Source: Methylocapsa acidiphila B2
GTDB taxonomy: Bacteria > Pseudomonadota > Alphaproteobacteria > Rhizobiales > Beijerinckiaceae
NCBI RefSeq assembly: GCF_000427445.1
Contig: NZ_ATYA01000001.1
Coordinates: 62,001-126,000, forward strand
Direction: 5' to 3'
Length of the DNA: 64,000 nt
The notes beneath the pieces are model-generated. The model was not told the DNA's origin. It made no database searches and was given only the letters and a program-made list of their open reading frames with translations. Positions 1-8,780 of this stretch are shown in pieces (the first letter of the stretch is position 1; every line of letters starts with the position of its first letter). Both the position numbers and the translations under genes were made by a program.

Positions 1-158
1 CGATGCCAACACTAGAATTAATGAGCTTTCCGGTCAGATCACCGATCTTAAGCGTGGTCTTACAGCAATAGGAGATGCTCTAAGGTCTTCTGAAATCACC
101 CGCCAATCCCTCGAAGGAGAGGTTGAGTTCCTGAACCGCTATGTTTCCTATGTATCTA

Positions 159-1009
159 GGCCGCGTTGACAAATAGGATTCCCCTTGGGGCAAGGTTCTG
201 ATTCAAGTTCGCTTTCGGAAGGAGGCGGGCTTGATTCGGGGATTGATGTCGGATGAGGAATGGGCCTGCTTTGAACCCTTCGTGATGGTTCGCGGCGCAC
301 ACAGCGGACGCCGCCCAAAAGATCACCGGCTTGTTCTGGATGGAATTTTCTGGATTGCCCGCACCGGGGCGCAGTGGCGGGACCTGCACGAGCATTTCGG
401 CAAGTGGTCGTCGGTCTATCGACAGTTCCGGCGCTGGACGCTCGCCGGATTATGGGAACTCCTGCTGGAAGCCCTGAACGAGACCGAAGGCGTCGGCGAG
501 AGCGTCCAGATGATCGACTCGACCATTATCCGGGCGCATCACTGCGCCGCCGGCGCTAAAGGGGGACTCCGCCTCAGGGTCTTGGGCGCTCAAGAGGTGG
601 CTTCACGACAAAAATTCACCTCCGCACGAACGGCGAAGGGTTGCCGATAGCCGCCGAGATCAGCGCGGGCGAGGTCTCGGACTATTCCGGCTTCGGCCCA
701 TTGATGGAAGCGGAGGGGCCGCAGCCCAAAGTCCTTCTCGCAGATCGCGGCTACGACTCTGATCATATTCGCGAAACTCTGGAGGAAAAGGGCGCCGCGG
801 CGGTCATTCCGACGCGCCGGAACCGCAAAGCTCAAATCCCTGTCGACGGCTATATCTATGCCTTGCGCAACCGCATCGAGCACTGCTTCAACAAGCTCAA
901 GAACGCGCGTCGGCTCGCAACCCGATACGACAAAACCGCAGCCAGCTATCTCGGCTTCGTCCAAATCGCCGCCATTCGCTTATGGACAAACCAATTTGTC
1001 AACAGGACC
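159..1009 (+). mobile_element. IS5 family (IS427-group-like) insertion sequence
   Basis: An 851-bp element with imperfect terminal inverted repeats: the left end reads GGCCGCGTTGACAAAT and the right end, in reverse complement, reads GGTCCTGTTGACAAAT. It sits in a CTAG target with the TA doubled (157-158 and 1010-1011), typical of this IS5 subgroup. Length, ends and the two-frame transposase all agree. It interrupts a host coiled-coil gene, whose frame is restored exactly on paper by removing the element. Confidence 0.88.
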
Positions 1010-1012
1010 TAG
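231..1012 (+). CDS. IS5 family transposase, two frames joined by a -1 frameshift
   Basis: The first frame (231-650) carries the N-terminal DUF4096-type domain (MSDEEWACFEPF) and the first catalytic Asp (MIDSTIIRAH). From about base 575 the homologous sequence is in the -1 frame (QGLGRSRGGFTTKIHLRTNG), continuing to TAG at 1012 with the second Asp (LLADRGYDSDHIRE) and the catalytic Glu (NRIEHCFNKLKNARRLATRY). The switch falls on the AAAGGGGG run at 558-565. Programmed -1 frameshifting is established for this IS group, so the gene is probably functional; a one-base deletion in a dead copy cannot be excluded. The stop codon borrows the target-site TA. Confidence 0.82.
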
Positions 1013-1092
1013 CCCCAAGTTAGGTCCAGCAACAAAAAGCAAAGCTGGCGAATTTGGGATCGCCACGCGCCGCCGCCGAGCCACGGCCCTGA

Positions 1093-1126
1093 TTAGAAAA
1101 AAATCGGCCCAACGCGCTATTGGGCT
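1093..1126 (-). terminator. rho-independent terminator for the IHF-like gene
   Basis: Read on the minus strand, GCCCAA-tagcgcg-TTGGGC is followed within three bases by a run of seven T. It lies about 30 bp past the stop of the minus-strand IHF-like gene. It also sits inside the 3' end of the convergent interrupted gene. Confidence 0.7.
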
Positions 1127-1156
1127 TTACAGGGACTTATCCGAAGGTGGGACAGA

Positions 1157-1549
1157 TTACCCCCCGCGGTAGGGGTCTGGGCCATGGTCGCTTCTATCGA
1201 CAGGCGCCGCTAGCGAGCCCGTCGCACGGCGTTTACTCGGTCCGGCGCTATGATTGACGGCGTCGGAGAGAATCTTCGAGGGCTTGAACGACAGAACGCG
1301 GCGGGCGCTGATCGGAGCAGCGACTCCAGTGCGCGGATTGCGCCCGGCGCGCGCCCTTTTCTCTCGCACCGTAAACGTCCCTAGGCCAGGCAATTTCACG
1401 GTTTCGCCACGAGCCAAGGCCTCTACGATAATGTCGAGCGTCGCGTCCACCATCTCCTTTGCTTGAACCCGTGAAAGCGCAGGACAAGAGGCGCGAACGG
1501 CAGCGGAAAGGAGCTCTCTGGTAGCCGATTTTGGAACAAGCCCAGACAT
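1157..1549 (-). CDS. IHF/HU family DNA-bending protein, divergent
   Basis: A predicted nucleoid-associated DNA-bending protein of about 130 residues. The bacterial DNA-binding domain is complete: the helical dimerisation part (MVDATLDIIVEALARGE), the strand motif VKLPGLGTFTVREK, and the arm region GRNPRTG...APISARRVLSFKPS, closest in style to IHF alpha. I chose the ATG at 1549 (MSGLVPKS), which has a GGGA about five bases upstream; a GTG at 1618 would add 23 residues. The family is usually 90-100 residues, so this one has both N- and C-terminal extensions. A terminator follows on the same strand. It may be an accessory paralogue of chromosomal IHF, since it sits among IS elements. Confidence 0.8.
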   Translation of the reverse strand: MSGLVPKSATRELLSAAVRASCPALSRVQAKEMVDATLDIIVEALARGETVKLPGLGTFTVREKRARAGRNPRTGVAAPISARRVLSFKPSKILSDAVNHSAGPSKRRATGSLAAPVDRSDHGPDPYRGG

Positions 1550-1781
1550 TAGATCCCAATGAGCCTCTTCAGGAATTGTCGCCGGTCTCGCCGTTTCGGA
1601 AAATAGATCCACGGCCACGCTTCAGGTACTCGAAGATATTGTTAGACGCCACGCTAAATTTGACGCAATCTCGACGCGCGCCATCGTCGACGCACGCGAG
1701 AAATGCGTGCAAGTAGGCGCCGAAGGGTTTCCTCGGCATGCGAAGCAGGGCGAGCGATCTCGATGGAATTCAGACGCAGAG

Positions 1782-3513
1782 TGTTGATTTCCACTGAGAT
1801 GTGACCCTGGAAGGCCAGAATTTTTCACTGAGAACTGGCTCTGACTCATATTTGCTGCGTTTCGCCGGGACGCTCTTGCTGATTCGTCAGAGGAGCCGTG
1901 AATGGGTCAGCAATTTCAACGGGCCAGCCTGGCGCCAGACGGCTTTGCAGTTGATGGCGTCACGGTGGAAGGCGCCCGCGTCCAGATCCGGTTGCGGTCT
2001 CTTCAATCGTTTGGTCATTGTCCAGATTGCGGTCGAAGAAGCCGCCGGATTCAGAGCCGGTATTTGCGCCGCCCCGCCGACCTTCCCCTTGGCGGCCGCC
2101 AAGTCGAACTGATCGTTATTGCGCGCCGGTTCTGGTGCGACGCGGTTTTGTGCGGTCGACGCATCTTTTGCGAACGATTTGAGATTGGCGTCCTTTCCCC
2201 ATACGGCCGGCGCACCGGAAGACTTGAGACAATCGTCCATCATCTCGGTCTGGCGTTGGGTGGCAGACCTGCAGCGGCTTTCGCCCTTCGCTTGATGATG
2301 CCCGTCAGCAACGACACGCTTCTACGCGTTGTCCGTCGCCGCAGCATCCAGACCGGTGGCGCTGAGCTTACGGTCATCGGCATTGACGACTTCGCGTTTC
2401 GTCGAGGTCAGACCTACGGAACGATCGTCTGCGATCTTGAGCGCCGTCGCCCCGTGACGTTGTTGCCAGATCGTGCGCTGGATACCTCTCGGGCGTGGCT
2501 GGCTGAGCGGCCTTCAATAGTTACGGTCGCCCGAGACCGGGGCGGCGGCTACGGCGAGGCCATCGCCAAAGCCTTGCCGCACGCTGAGCAAGTCGCGGAT
2601 CGTTGGCGTCTCTTGGAGAACTCGAGCCGAGCCTTTCTCGATGCGGTCGGCAAATCTATGCGGCAGATCAGAAGGGTCATCGGCAGCAGCGTCATCGACC
2701 CCAAGCTTCTCACCTGTGCTGAGCGCCTCCAGTACGAGGGATATCTGCGTCGGCAGGAGACAAATGAGGCCATTCTGAAAATGTCGAAGCAAGGCGCCGC
2801 CATCAGGCAAATCGTGAGGGAGACGGGACACAGCCGCAAGCTTGTTCGGGACGTCCTGCGCGACCGGCGGACGGATGTCTTCCGGACAAGGCCAGTTCGC
2901 TGGATAGCTGGTCGCCCTGGCTGAATGATCGCTGGGAGCAAGGGGAGCGCAATGCGCTGGCGCTTTGGCGCGAAATGCGGGCGGCGGGCTTTCCCGGGCG
3001 GAGCGGCGTGGTGTCGCAATGGGCGCAGCGCCGACGGCTTGCGGAAAAGGCGGGTCGAAACGCGCTGGCGCGAACGCCGTCAGCTCGGATCATCGCCCGT
3101 CTAATGACGTCAGCCCGTGACGACCTGACAAAGTCTGAAGCCATTCTGGTGGCGGCCATTGAAGGAAATGTCCAGGATCTGGTTGCTGCTCGCGAGACCA
3201 TCATGGAGTTCCAGTCCATGATCCGATCAAAGGCGGCCGCCAAGCTGGATGCGTGGCTCGAAGCTGGAAAGGGAACCCTTGTTGGATCTTTCGCCAATGG
3301 TGTTGAGAAGGATCGCGCCGCCGTCCGAAATGCGATCATCTCGCCCTGGTCCAATGGACAGACGGAGGGACAAATCACACGTCTGAAACTTATCAAACGC
3401 CAGATGTACGGGCGCGCCAAGATCGATCTGCTTCAAGCCCGACTGATCGGCGCGGGGTAGCTGATCGCCTTCAGCAAAAATGCGTCAGAGCCAGTTCTCA
3501 GTGGAAATCAACA
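1782..3513 (+). mobile_element. ISL3-type insertion sequence, defective
   Basis: The ends carry a shared inverted string, TGTTGATTTCCACTGAGA at 1782-1799 and its complement at 3496-3513. A second inner pair, CACTGAGAACTGGCTCTGAC, lies at about 1826-1845 and 3484-3503. The element encodes a frameshifted ISL3-type transposase. No target duplication is visible outside either boundary, so the exact left edge (1782 or about 1822) is uncertain. The same terminal string also begins the IS21-type element at 27353. Confidence 0.65.
1902..3460 (+). pseudogene. ISL3 family transposase, frameshifted
   Basis: Residues 1 to about 325 match the ISL3 family: a zinc-finger region (HCPDCGRRSRRIQSRY), the first catalytic region (VIGIDDFAFRRGQTYGT), and the second (VARDRGGGYGEAIAKALPHA, then VADRWRLLEN). 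Near base 2885 the homologous frame shifts by one base; the continuation (SSLDSWSPWLNDRWEQGER) is in the frame open to 3460. That part holds the third catalytic region (NGQTEGQITRLKLIKRQMYG). This family does not normally use frameshifting, so I call it an inactivated transposase. The junction lies at about 2880-2895. Confidence 0.8.
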
Positions 3514-3526
3514 CCCTGTGGAGAAG

Positions 3527-3690
3527 GCACCAGCCGAGCTGGGCGTTTCCGAACATCGGGCCTGCGCCGGCCTCGGTCATCACGCGCCGCACAGCGGAAG
3601 ATCGTGAGGCCCACGAGGACGAGGGCAGCGCTGACCGTCGACATCATCGAGTTGGCCAAGATATTTGGTCGGTGCGGCTACGCGTCACAC
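3527..3690 (+). pseudogene. IS3 family orfB remnant
   Basis: A short stretch between the ISL3 element and the helicase gene translates, with stops and frame changes, to text typical of IS3/IS407-like OrfB: ELGVSEHRACAGLG, then LTVDIIELAKIFGRCGYA. The homologous motif in intact copies is of the form DIIELAxQFGRYGYR. It is a decayed fragment that marks the left border of the helicase-PLD operon. Confidence 0.45.
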
Positions 3691-6660
3691 TGGGGACCTG
3701 CCGATGTCAGATCTGCCGTCAACGAGTGGTCCAAGCCGCACGCGCAGGTCCTCGGTGAGCGCCGAGGGTAGCGGAGGCACCTCACTCTCATCGAGATTCC
3801 CGCGACCGATCTCCGGCGGCACGCCGAGTAGAAAGTCGAGCCACTTCTCTCGCTCCTTTACGCGCCGGTATCGCGATGGGTCGATGGTGCGCTCCAGTAG
3901 CGGAGTGTCGATGAGGATGTGTCCATCGGCCCCGCCTGTCTCGGTCAGCCATCGCTCGGCGAGGGAGCCGTGGCGATCAACGCGCCCGACGCGTTGCTCC
4001 ATGTCTGCGGGGTTCCAGCGTAGGTCGTGGTGCACGACGCGTCGGCACTGGCGCTGAAGGTTGAGGCCTTCCTGCATCGTCCGGTTCCCGACGAGGATCA
4101 TCGGGAAGAACGGCGTGTTGAAGGCGTCCTGGATTTTCTGCCGCCGTTCGCCCTGGTTGCCTCGCGCCGCGAACTCGCCGAGGGGCAGTGCGTAGCGAAG
4201 AACCTCAGCGCGTTCCTCCTTGCCGAGTTGCGGGAGGTACTCCAGAAACTCGCCAAGGTGGCGGCGCCATGGACACGTTGGGTCCGTCCACCACGCCTCC
4301 AGTGCGTCCCGGAACGAAGCGGACGTGGCCTCCGACCGGCCTGCCCGCTCAAGCACGTCCACCACGAACGGGACCTGCCGCCGCGTAAAGAAGGTCCGTA
4401 CCGCCTCGACGATGGCAACGCGCTCCGTCGCGTCCCACATCGTCATCTGCTCCCGGAATGGGAACCAGATGGATCGGCGGGAGGGGGCCAGGAGCGTGCG
4501 GAGAGTGTCTTCCGAGAGTGTCCACTCGATTGACAGGTCGGTTGCACCCGCCATGTCTTTTTCTTCGGCATCCTCGACGAGGCCGATCCCGAGACGAGGG
4601 TAGCTCGGGTCGAGGATCCGCAGAGGAAGACCGCCGTACTGACCGAAAACCTTCGTGCGGCGGCGCTCGAACCAGCGGGCGACCGCGACATCCACGCAAC
4701 GCCCAGCCATCCGATAGTCGAGGCGGGTTGCGTTGGTGCCGCTCGAACGCTGCGACCGCAACACGTCGTTGGCATCGGCCACGAGCATGGAGACATCGCC
4801 CCACAACTCAAGCGGAAGTGCCGATTCGTCTGGCCTGAGGAACAGCGTGTGCGGGTACGATTCGCGGAAGGCGACGGACAGTTCATCCTGTCCACGCGTG
4901 AACCGCATCGCCCATCGTTGGAAGATGCCGACCTTCCGCTCGTCACCCGATCCGGCACCGAACACCGCCTCCATGTCTGAGCCCGGATACATTCGCTCCC
5001 ACTGAGCGTGGAGTCGGTCCATCCAACGCTTCTCGATCTCCTCGTGGAGGCTGTCGATTGTCGCATTGCGCTCACAAAAAAGGAGGGATTTCTCCCACTT
5101 GTCCGCTGCAGACATTGCCGTTTCGAGGACACTAATGACCTTGGGGTGTACGTCGTCCGCCGCGACCAGGAGCTTCTGCAAAACGCTCTGGTACGCGACG
5201 GCTTCATCAGACGCGCCTTGCTCCTGCACCATCGCGCCCTTACGCGCCGCCGCGAAAGAGGACGCAATGCTCGTCTCAGCCGCCTCGACATGAGACCGGA
5301 CCCCGCTGCGTGCGCGCGCCGTCATCAAGCGCTGGTACATCAGCAGCGGCACCACTGCCCCCTCCTCGGGCGCAATTGGAAGGGGACGATCGTGACGTCG
5401 CTCCCGCTTCCCTGGCTTGAGGCTGCGGATCGCCCACCGGCGGAAGCCGTGCTCGACGCCATGATCCTTCAAACGCCGAAGCTCCCAGACGTACCGTGCG
5501 AGCGTCGCCACGTTTGGGTCGTCGATGCACTCGAGGCCCGGCACCGCTTGTCGCGGGTCAGCGGTTAGCGGGGCAACTGCCGCACAGGCATACCATTCGG
5601 CAAAGGCCGACGCCTGGCGCGAATCTGCGAAGCGCCAAGCCTCTTCGAAGGCTTCATAGGTGCGTTGATAGTCTGCGATGGAGTGGAACAGGGCGTTCAC
5701 GTCGTCGGGGAAGCCCGGCCGCACCTCGCTGGCACAGCCGAACAAGTCGAACACGCGCCGGAGTTCCTCTACGCCGAGTTGGAAGGGCGTGGCTGTGAGG
5801 AACGTCGCACCCTTGAAGCGGCCGCCGAGTACCTGCGCCACCGCCTGCGCCTGGACGGTCCAAGGGTTCTTCAGCTTGTGTGCCTCGTCCACGATGAGGA
5901 GGTCGAACTTCGGCAGTACTTTGCGCACAAGTTGGAACCTTACCCGATCCAACGCCTTTTTCACTCTCCACGCGTTTGTGAAGGCGTCGACGCCATCCGA
6001 ATTGTAGAGGTCGTCGAGGCCCGCGTGACCTCCCCGTTCCCCCTTGAAGGCGGCGGTCGGCAGCCTCCCGAAATCGACCGCTGTCCGGCCAAGAAAGTGG
6101 TGCCCGTCGCACACCTGGACGCCGCTTGCCTCGATCCGGCGCCGGATCGCAGCGCGCGTGGGTCCGGCCAGTTCGAGGTGTGTGAACCACAAATCAAGTA
6201 GGAAGCCGCGCTCGGCATGGCCGCGTGCGCTCGTGAAGACGTTTATTGGAGCGAACACGACGCGATGCCGCGCCGTCGCGTCGGGCAGTTCGGTGATATG
6301 CCCAACCTCATGGAACGTGTCCTTCGGGAAGCCGCCGTAGAATCCCTTCTGCTGGAACGTCTGTGCGGAGCGGAGCCACTGATGGTTGAGGTCCGGCCCG
6401 GGAGTGACCACGAGGACGTGGGGCTTACGGTCCTCCCCACGAGCAATCTCGAACGCGCAGGCCAATAGCCCGAGCGCCTGGTATGTCTTCCCCATGCCGA
6501 CCTCGTCGGCGAGTAGGACGCCCGGCTCGCGGTCAAGGATGCTGAGCGCGGCGAGGACGGTGTCCTCCTGCAGCCGGATCGCCGTGTCGGAGATCCGCTC
6601 CTGTTGCTGCAGCGCATCAAGGTGGAGGAAGCCCCGCAGCCAGGTCAAGTCGCGCGTCAT
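3685..6660 (-). CDS. SNF2-type DEAH helicase of a three-gene candidate defence operon
   Basis: A 991-residue superfamily 2 helicase. Walker A is ADEVGMGKT at residues 51-59, the DEAH box is at 258-261 (LLIVDEAHKLKNPW) and motif III is LTATP near 288-292. The C-terminal helicase lobe, with motifs V and VI, is at about 854-900 (MQEGLNLQRQCRRVV, QRVGRVDRHG). The long insert between the lobes (about 400-800) has no recognised domain. It would act as a DNA translocase in the cytoplasm. The ATG overlaps the stop of the PLD gene by four bases (ATGA), so it is the last gene of a translationally coupled operon. Helicases of this kind paired with PLD proteins occur in DISARM and related defence loci, but I see no DrmB/DUF1998 or methyltransferase here. 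Confidence 0.88.
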   Translation of the reverse strand: MTRDLTWLRGFLHLDALQQQERISDTAIRLQEDTVLAALSILDREPGVLLADEVGMGKTYQALGLLACAFEIARGEDRKPHVLVVTPGPDLNHQWLRSAQTFQQKGFYGGFPKDTFHEVGHITELPDATARHRVVFAPINVFTSARGHAERGFLLDLWFTHLELAGPTRAAIRRRIEASGVQVCDGHHFLGRTAVDFGRLPTAAFKGERGGHAGLDDLYNSDGVDAFTNAWRVKKALDRVRFQLVRKVLPKFDLLIVDEAHKLKNPWTVQAQAVAQVLGGRFKGATFLTATPFQLGVEELRRVFDLFGCASEVRPGFPDDVNALFHSIADYQRTYEAFEEAWRFADSRQASAFAEWYACAAVAPLTADPRQAVPGLECIDDPNVATLARYVWELRRLKDHGVEHGFRRWAIRSLKPGKRERRHDRPLPIAPEEGAVVPLLMYQRLMTARARSGVRSHVEAAETSIASSFAAARKGAMVQEQGASDEAVAYQSVLQKLLVAADDVHPKVISVLETAMSAADKWEKSLLFCERNATIDSLHEEIEKRWMDRLHAQWERMYPGSDMEAVFGAGSGDERKVGIFQRWAMRFTRGQDELSVAFRESYPHTLFLRPDESALPLELWGDVSMLVADANDVLRSQRSSGTNATRLDYRMAGRCVDVAVARWFERRRTKVFGQYGGLPLRILDPSYPRLGIGLVEDAEEKDMAGATDLSIEWTLSEDTLRTLLAPSRRSIWFPFREQMTMWDATERVAIVEAVRTFFTRRQVPFVVDVLERAGRSEATSASFRDALEAWWTDPTCPWRRHLGEFLEYLPQLGKEERAEVLRYALPLGEFAARGNQGERRQKIQDAFNTPFFPMILVGNRTMQEGLNLQRQCRRVVHHDLRWNPADMEQRVGRVDRHGSLAERWLTETGGADGHILIDTPLLERTIDPSRYRRVKEREKWLDFLLGVPPEIGRGNLDESEVPPLPSALTEDLRVRLGPLVDGRSDIGRSPV

Positions 6661-8780
6661 AACCCCCCCTCGTAGAAGTTACTCAGGTCGGTGATGCCCG
6701 GCGTTCCAGGCGCGGGCACCGAGACGCTCTCTCGGATCCATTGCACGACTTCGTCGCGCAACGTCGCCTTGTCACTTCCCGTGGGGTCGCCGTCGAAGGT
6801 GACACGCTTGAGCACCCGCGCAAGCTCCTGGGCATAGATCCAGGCCTCTGCGCGCATCAGCTCCCCACGCTCCGGGGCTTCCACGATGCGCTCCGCCAGC
6901 CGACACACCCCACAGGGGCCCCGAAGCTGCGCCTGGAATGCGCCGAGTGACGGAGCACGGACGAGTTCCGCGCCGATGGACAGGAGCGCCCGGAACACCT
7001 CTCGTGGGCTAAGAGCCGTTCCGAAGACCGACGCGGTATCCGACGACACATCCCGTGCGGCGGCTGCGGCCGCGCGCCGCGCCGCTATCCCCGCCGGGGT
7101 GTACCGGCCCGCGTGGAGCAAAAGCAGCTCCTGGAGGTCGAGCTCGCCGGTGATTCCAGCCACGGGGAGATCAAGGACGTGTTCGATCCGGAGCGGCACC
7201 CGCGCGGTCACTCTGGCTTCGGGGTCGGTGACCTCGAGCTCGCAGCACACAGGGTCGAGGTCGAACTCATCGAACACGGATGCTGTCGCGGGCACGCTGT
7301 CGAGCAGGATGCGACGGTCCGCTGTTGGGTAGGAGAGCATCAATCGCGGCGCGCCGGGTCGCCAAGTCACTCGCACGCGGCGCTCTCGCGCGTCGAAGAC
7401 AGCGTCGTCCACCCAGCGGGCAGGTGACGGCGCGAGAGCTGTGTACGATCGACCGTGCAGGGTCACCTGTTGCCGCGGCACCCACACGAGCCCGTCGCAA
7501 AGAAGGCCGAGGTGGTAGTGCCCATCCAACACGAGGTGCAAGGCGCATTCCACGTTGGCGCCGGTACGTAGGAGCGCGGCCGCGGAGGCGTTGGGGGAAC
7601 CGACGATCACGTGTGTCCGCTTCTTCTTGCCCTCGGTAACGGCTACCGCAAGGAGCTTGCCATGCAGCGGCTGCCGGTAGATGCGCCCCTCGCGCCTGTG
7701 GATCTCGGGGAACAGCCAGACCCGCAACGACGCACGATGCGCGGCCCGGTTTAGGAGGTCCTCCGGTGCGAAGGCTTCCAACTGCCCGGTGGGCCACGCC
7801 TTGCCCTCAGCGCACAGTGCGTTGAGTTCGCGCGTGCTCCGCCGGCCTCCCGCGCGTCCGTCATTGAACTCGAAGTTGTGGCCAACGTGTCTCCCGAGCA
7901 CGAACCACGAAGTGGTCTCCTTCCCTCGCGCCCCATCGACGACGCCCCACAGATCTCCAATGTGTGTGTCCAGATCGCGTGAATCGTCGCCGCCCGGCGC
8001 GACCGGGTTTCCCTCCCAAGATACGCCCACGTCGAGCACGAAACCGTGCGCACGCCGCCCCTCAGTAGCGTCAAGCAGGCGGTCAAATATCGCGCCGTCG
8101 GGTGGTGCCCCATCCTCCTGGTGGAAAGGAGCGAGCACGCCAATACGTTCGACCTTCGCATCGGGAGGCACCCGCGCGAGAAACGCATCGAGGAGCGGCA
8201 TCTTGTCGTACGTGTGAAGCAGCCATGGCGCCGCCGTGTCCGCGTCGTCTTCCGGGCCGAGGCGCGGCCGAAGCTCGGCTAGGAACCGGCTCCAGGCCTC
8301 GCCGTGTGCGCCAGAGGCTTCCACGAAAGCCACGACCCGCCGGAGCAGCCCCGCATCACGAGCGTAGTCGAGGGGAAGCACCGCTGAAAGCTCGGCGTTG
8401 TCGCCATAGCCTCCTGGTGTGAGGTTTCCGGAACCGACCACCATCCGCGCACATGGGCCGTAGAGGAGGAGAGCGAGCTTTGGGTGAAATAGCCGCGCGG
8501 TATCTGCGCGTAGCAGGTCGTAGGGCAGGCGCTGGCCGCCCCGCAGCATCCCCGGATCGGCGATAACGAGCACCGGCGTCTCGACCAATTTGCGCCGTCC
8601 TTCGTCGAGGAAGCGCCGAGTGGCCTCGGTCGGATCCTCTTGGAGTTGAAGCACGGCTGCCAGGACCTCCTCCTCGAAAAACCGCGCGTCGAACGTATAG
8701 GAAAGGAAGACTGCGCCGTGACAAGCACCGGCCGCGCCAACGAGGCGACCGAGCGCATCCGTCGTAACGATGTTGCCCAT
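6657..8780 (-). CDS. phospholipase D-like nuclease of the candidate defence operon
   Basis: A 707-residue protein with two PLD-type half sites. The first is FHPKLALL near residues 98-105 with GSGNLT at 116-121. The second is LHGKLLAV near 372-379 with GSPNAS at 394-399. Each has the HxK and the downstream Ser/Asn of the family, but the Asp of classical HxKxxxxD is not evident, as is common in nuclease-type members. No signal peptide is visible, so it should act in the cytoplasm on nucleic acid. I took the ATG at 8780, which overlaps the previous gene's TGA (ATGA), rather than the longer frame to 8921. The next gene, the helicase, is also ATGA-coupled. Confidence 0.85.
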   Translation of the reverse strand: MGNIVTTDALGRLVGAAGACHGAVFLSYTFDARFFEEEVLAAVLQLQEDPTEATRRFLDEGRRKLVETPVLVIADPGMLRGGQRLPYDLLRADTARLFHPKLALLLYGPCARMVVGSGNLTPGGYGDNAELSAVLPLDYARDAGLLRRVVAFVEASGAHGEAWSRFLAELRPRLGPEDDADTAAPWLLHTYDKMPLLDAFLARVPPDAKVERIGVLAPFHQEDGAPPDGAIFDRLLDATEGRRAHGFVLDVGVSWEGNPVAPGGDDSRDLDTHIGDLWGVVDGARGKETTSWFVLGRHVGHNFEFNDGRAGGRRSTRELNALCAEGKAWPTGQLEAFAPEDLLNRAAHRASLRVWLFPEIHRREGRIYRQPLHGKLLAVAVTEGKKKRTHVIVGSPNASAAALLRTGANVECALHLVLDGHYHLGLLCDGLVWVPRQQVTLHGRSYTALAPSPARWVDDAVFDARERRVRVTWRPGAPRLMLSYPTADRRILLDSVPATASVFDEFDLDPVCCELEVTDPEARVTARVPLRIEHVLDLPVAGITGELDLQELLLLHAGRYTPAGIAARRAAAAAARDVSSDTASVFGTALSPREVFRALLSIGAELVRAPSLGAFQAQLRGPCGVCRLAERIVEAPERGELMRAEAWIYAQELARVLKRVTFDGDPTGSDKATLRDEVVQWIRESVSVPAPGTPGITDLSNFYEGGL

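Larger units (their letters stand above)
2..1172 (+). pseudogene. IS-interrupted coiled-coil protein gene (3' end)
   Basis: The window opens inside a reading frame (codons from base 2) that runs without a stop into the IS5 insertion at 158. Removing the IS (159-1009) and one copy of the TA target duplication joins base 158 to base 1012 in frame, and the frame continues for about 53 codons to TAG at 1170-1172. The left part is charged and heptad-like (NELSGQITDLKRGL, LEGEVEFL), suggesting a coiled coil. The right part is basic (RRRRATALIRKKSAQR). The interrupted copy ends in IS sequence at 167-169. I do not recognise the family; the N-terminus lies outside the window. The 3' end overlaps the convergent IHF-like gene by 16 bases. 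Confidence 0.6.

Noticed and set aside
590-964. 124-residue minus-strand frame
   Set aside because: It is antisense to the IS5 transposase.
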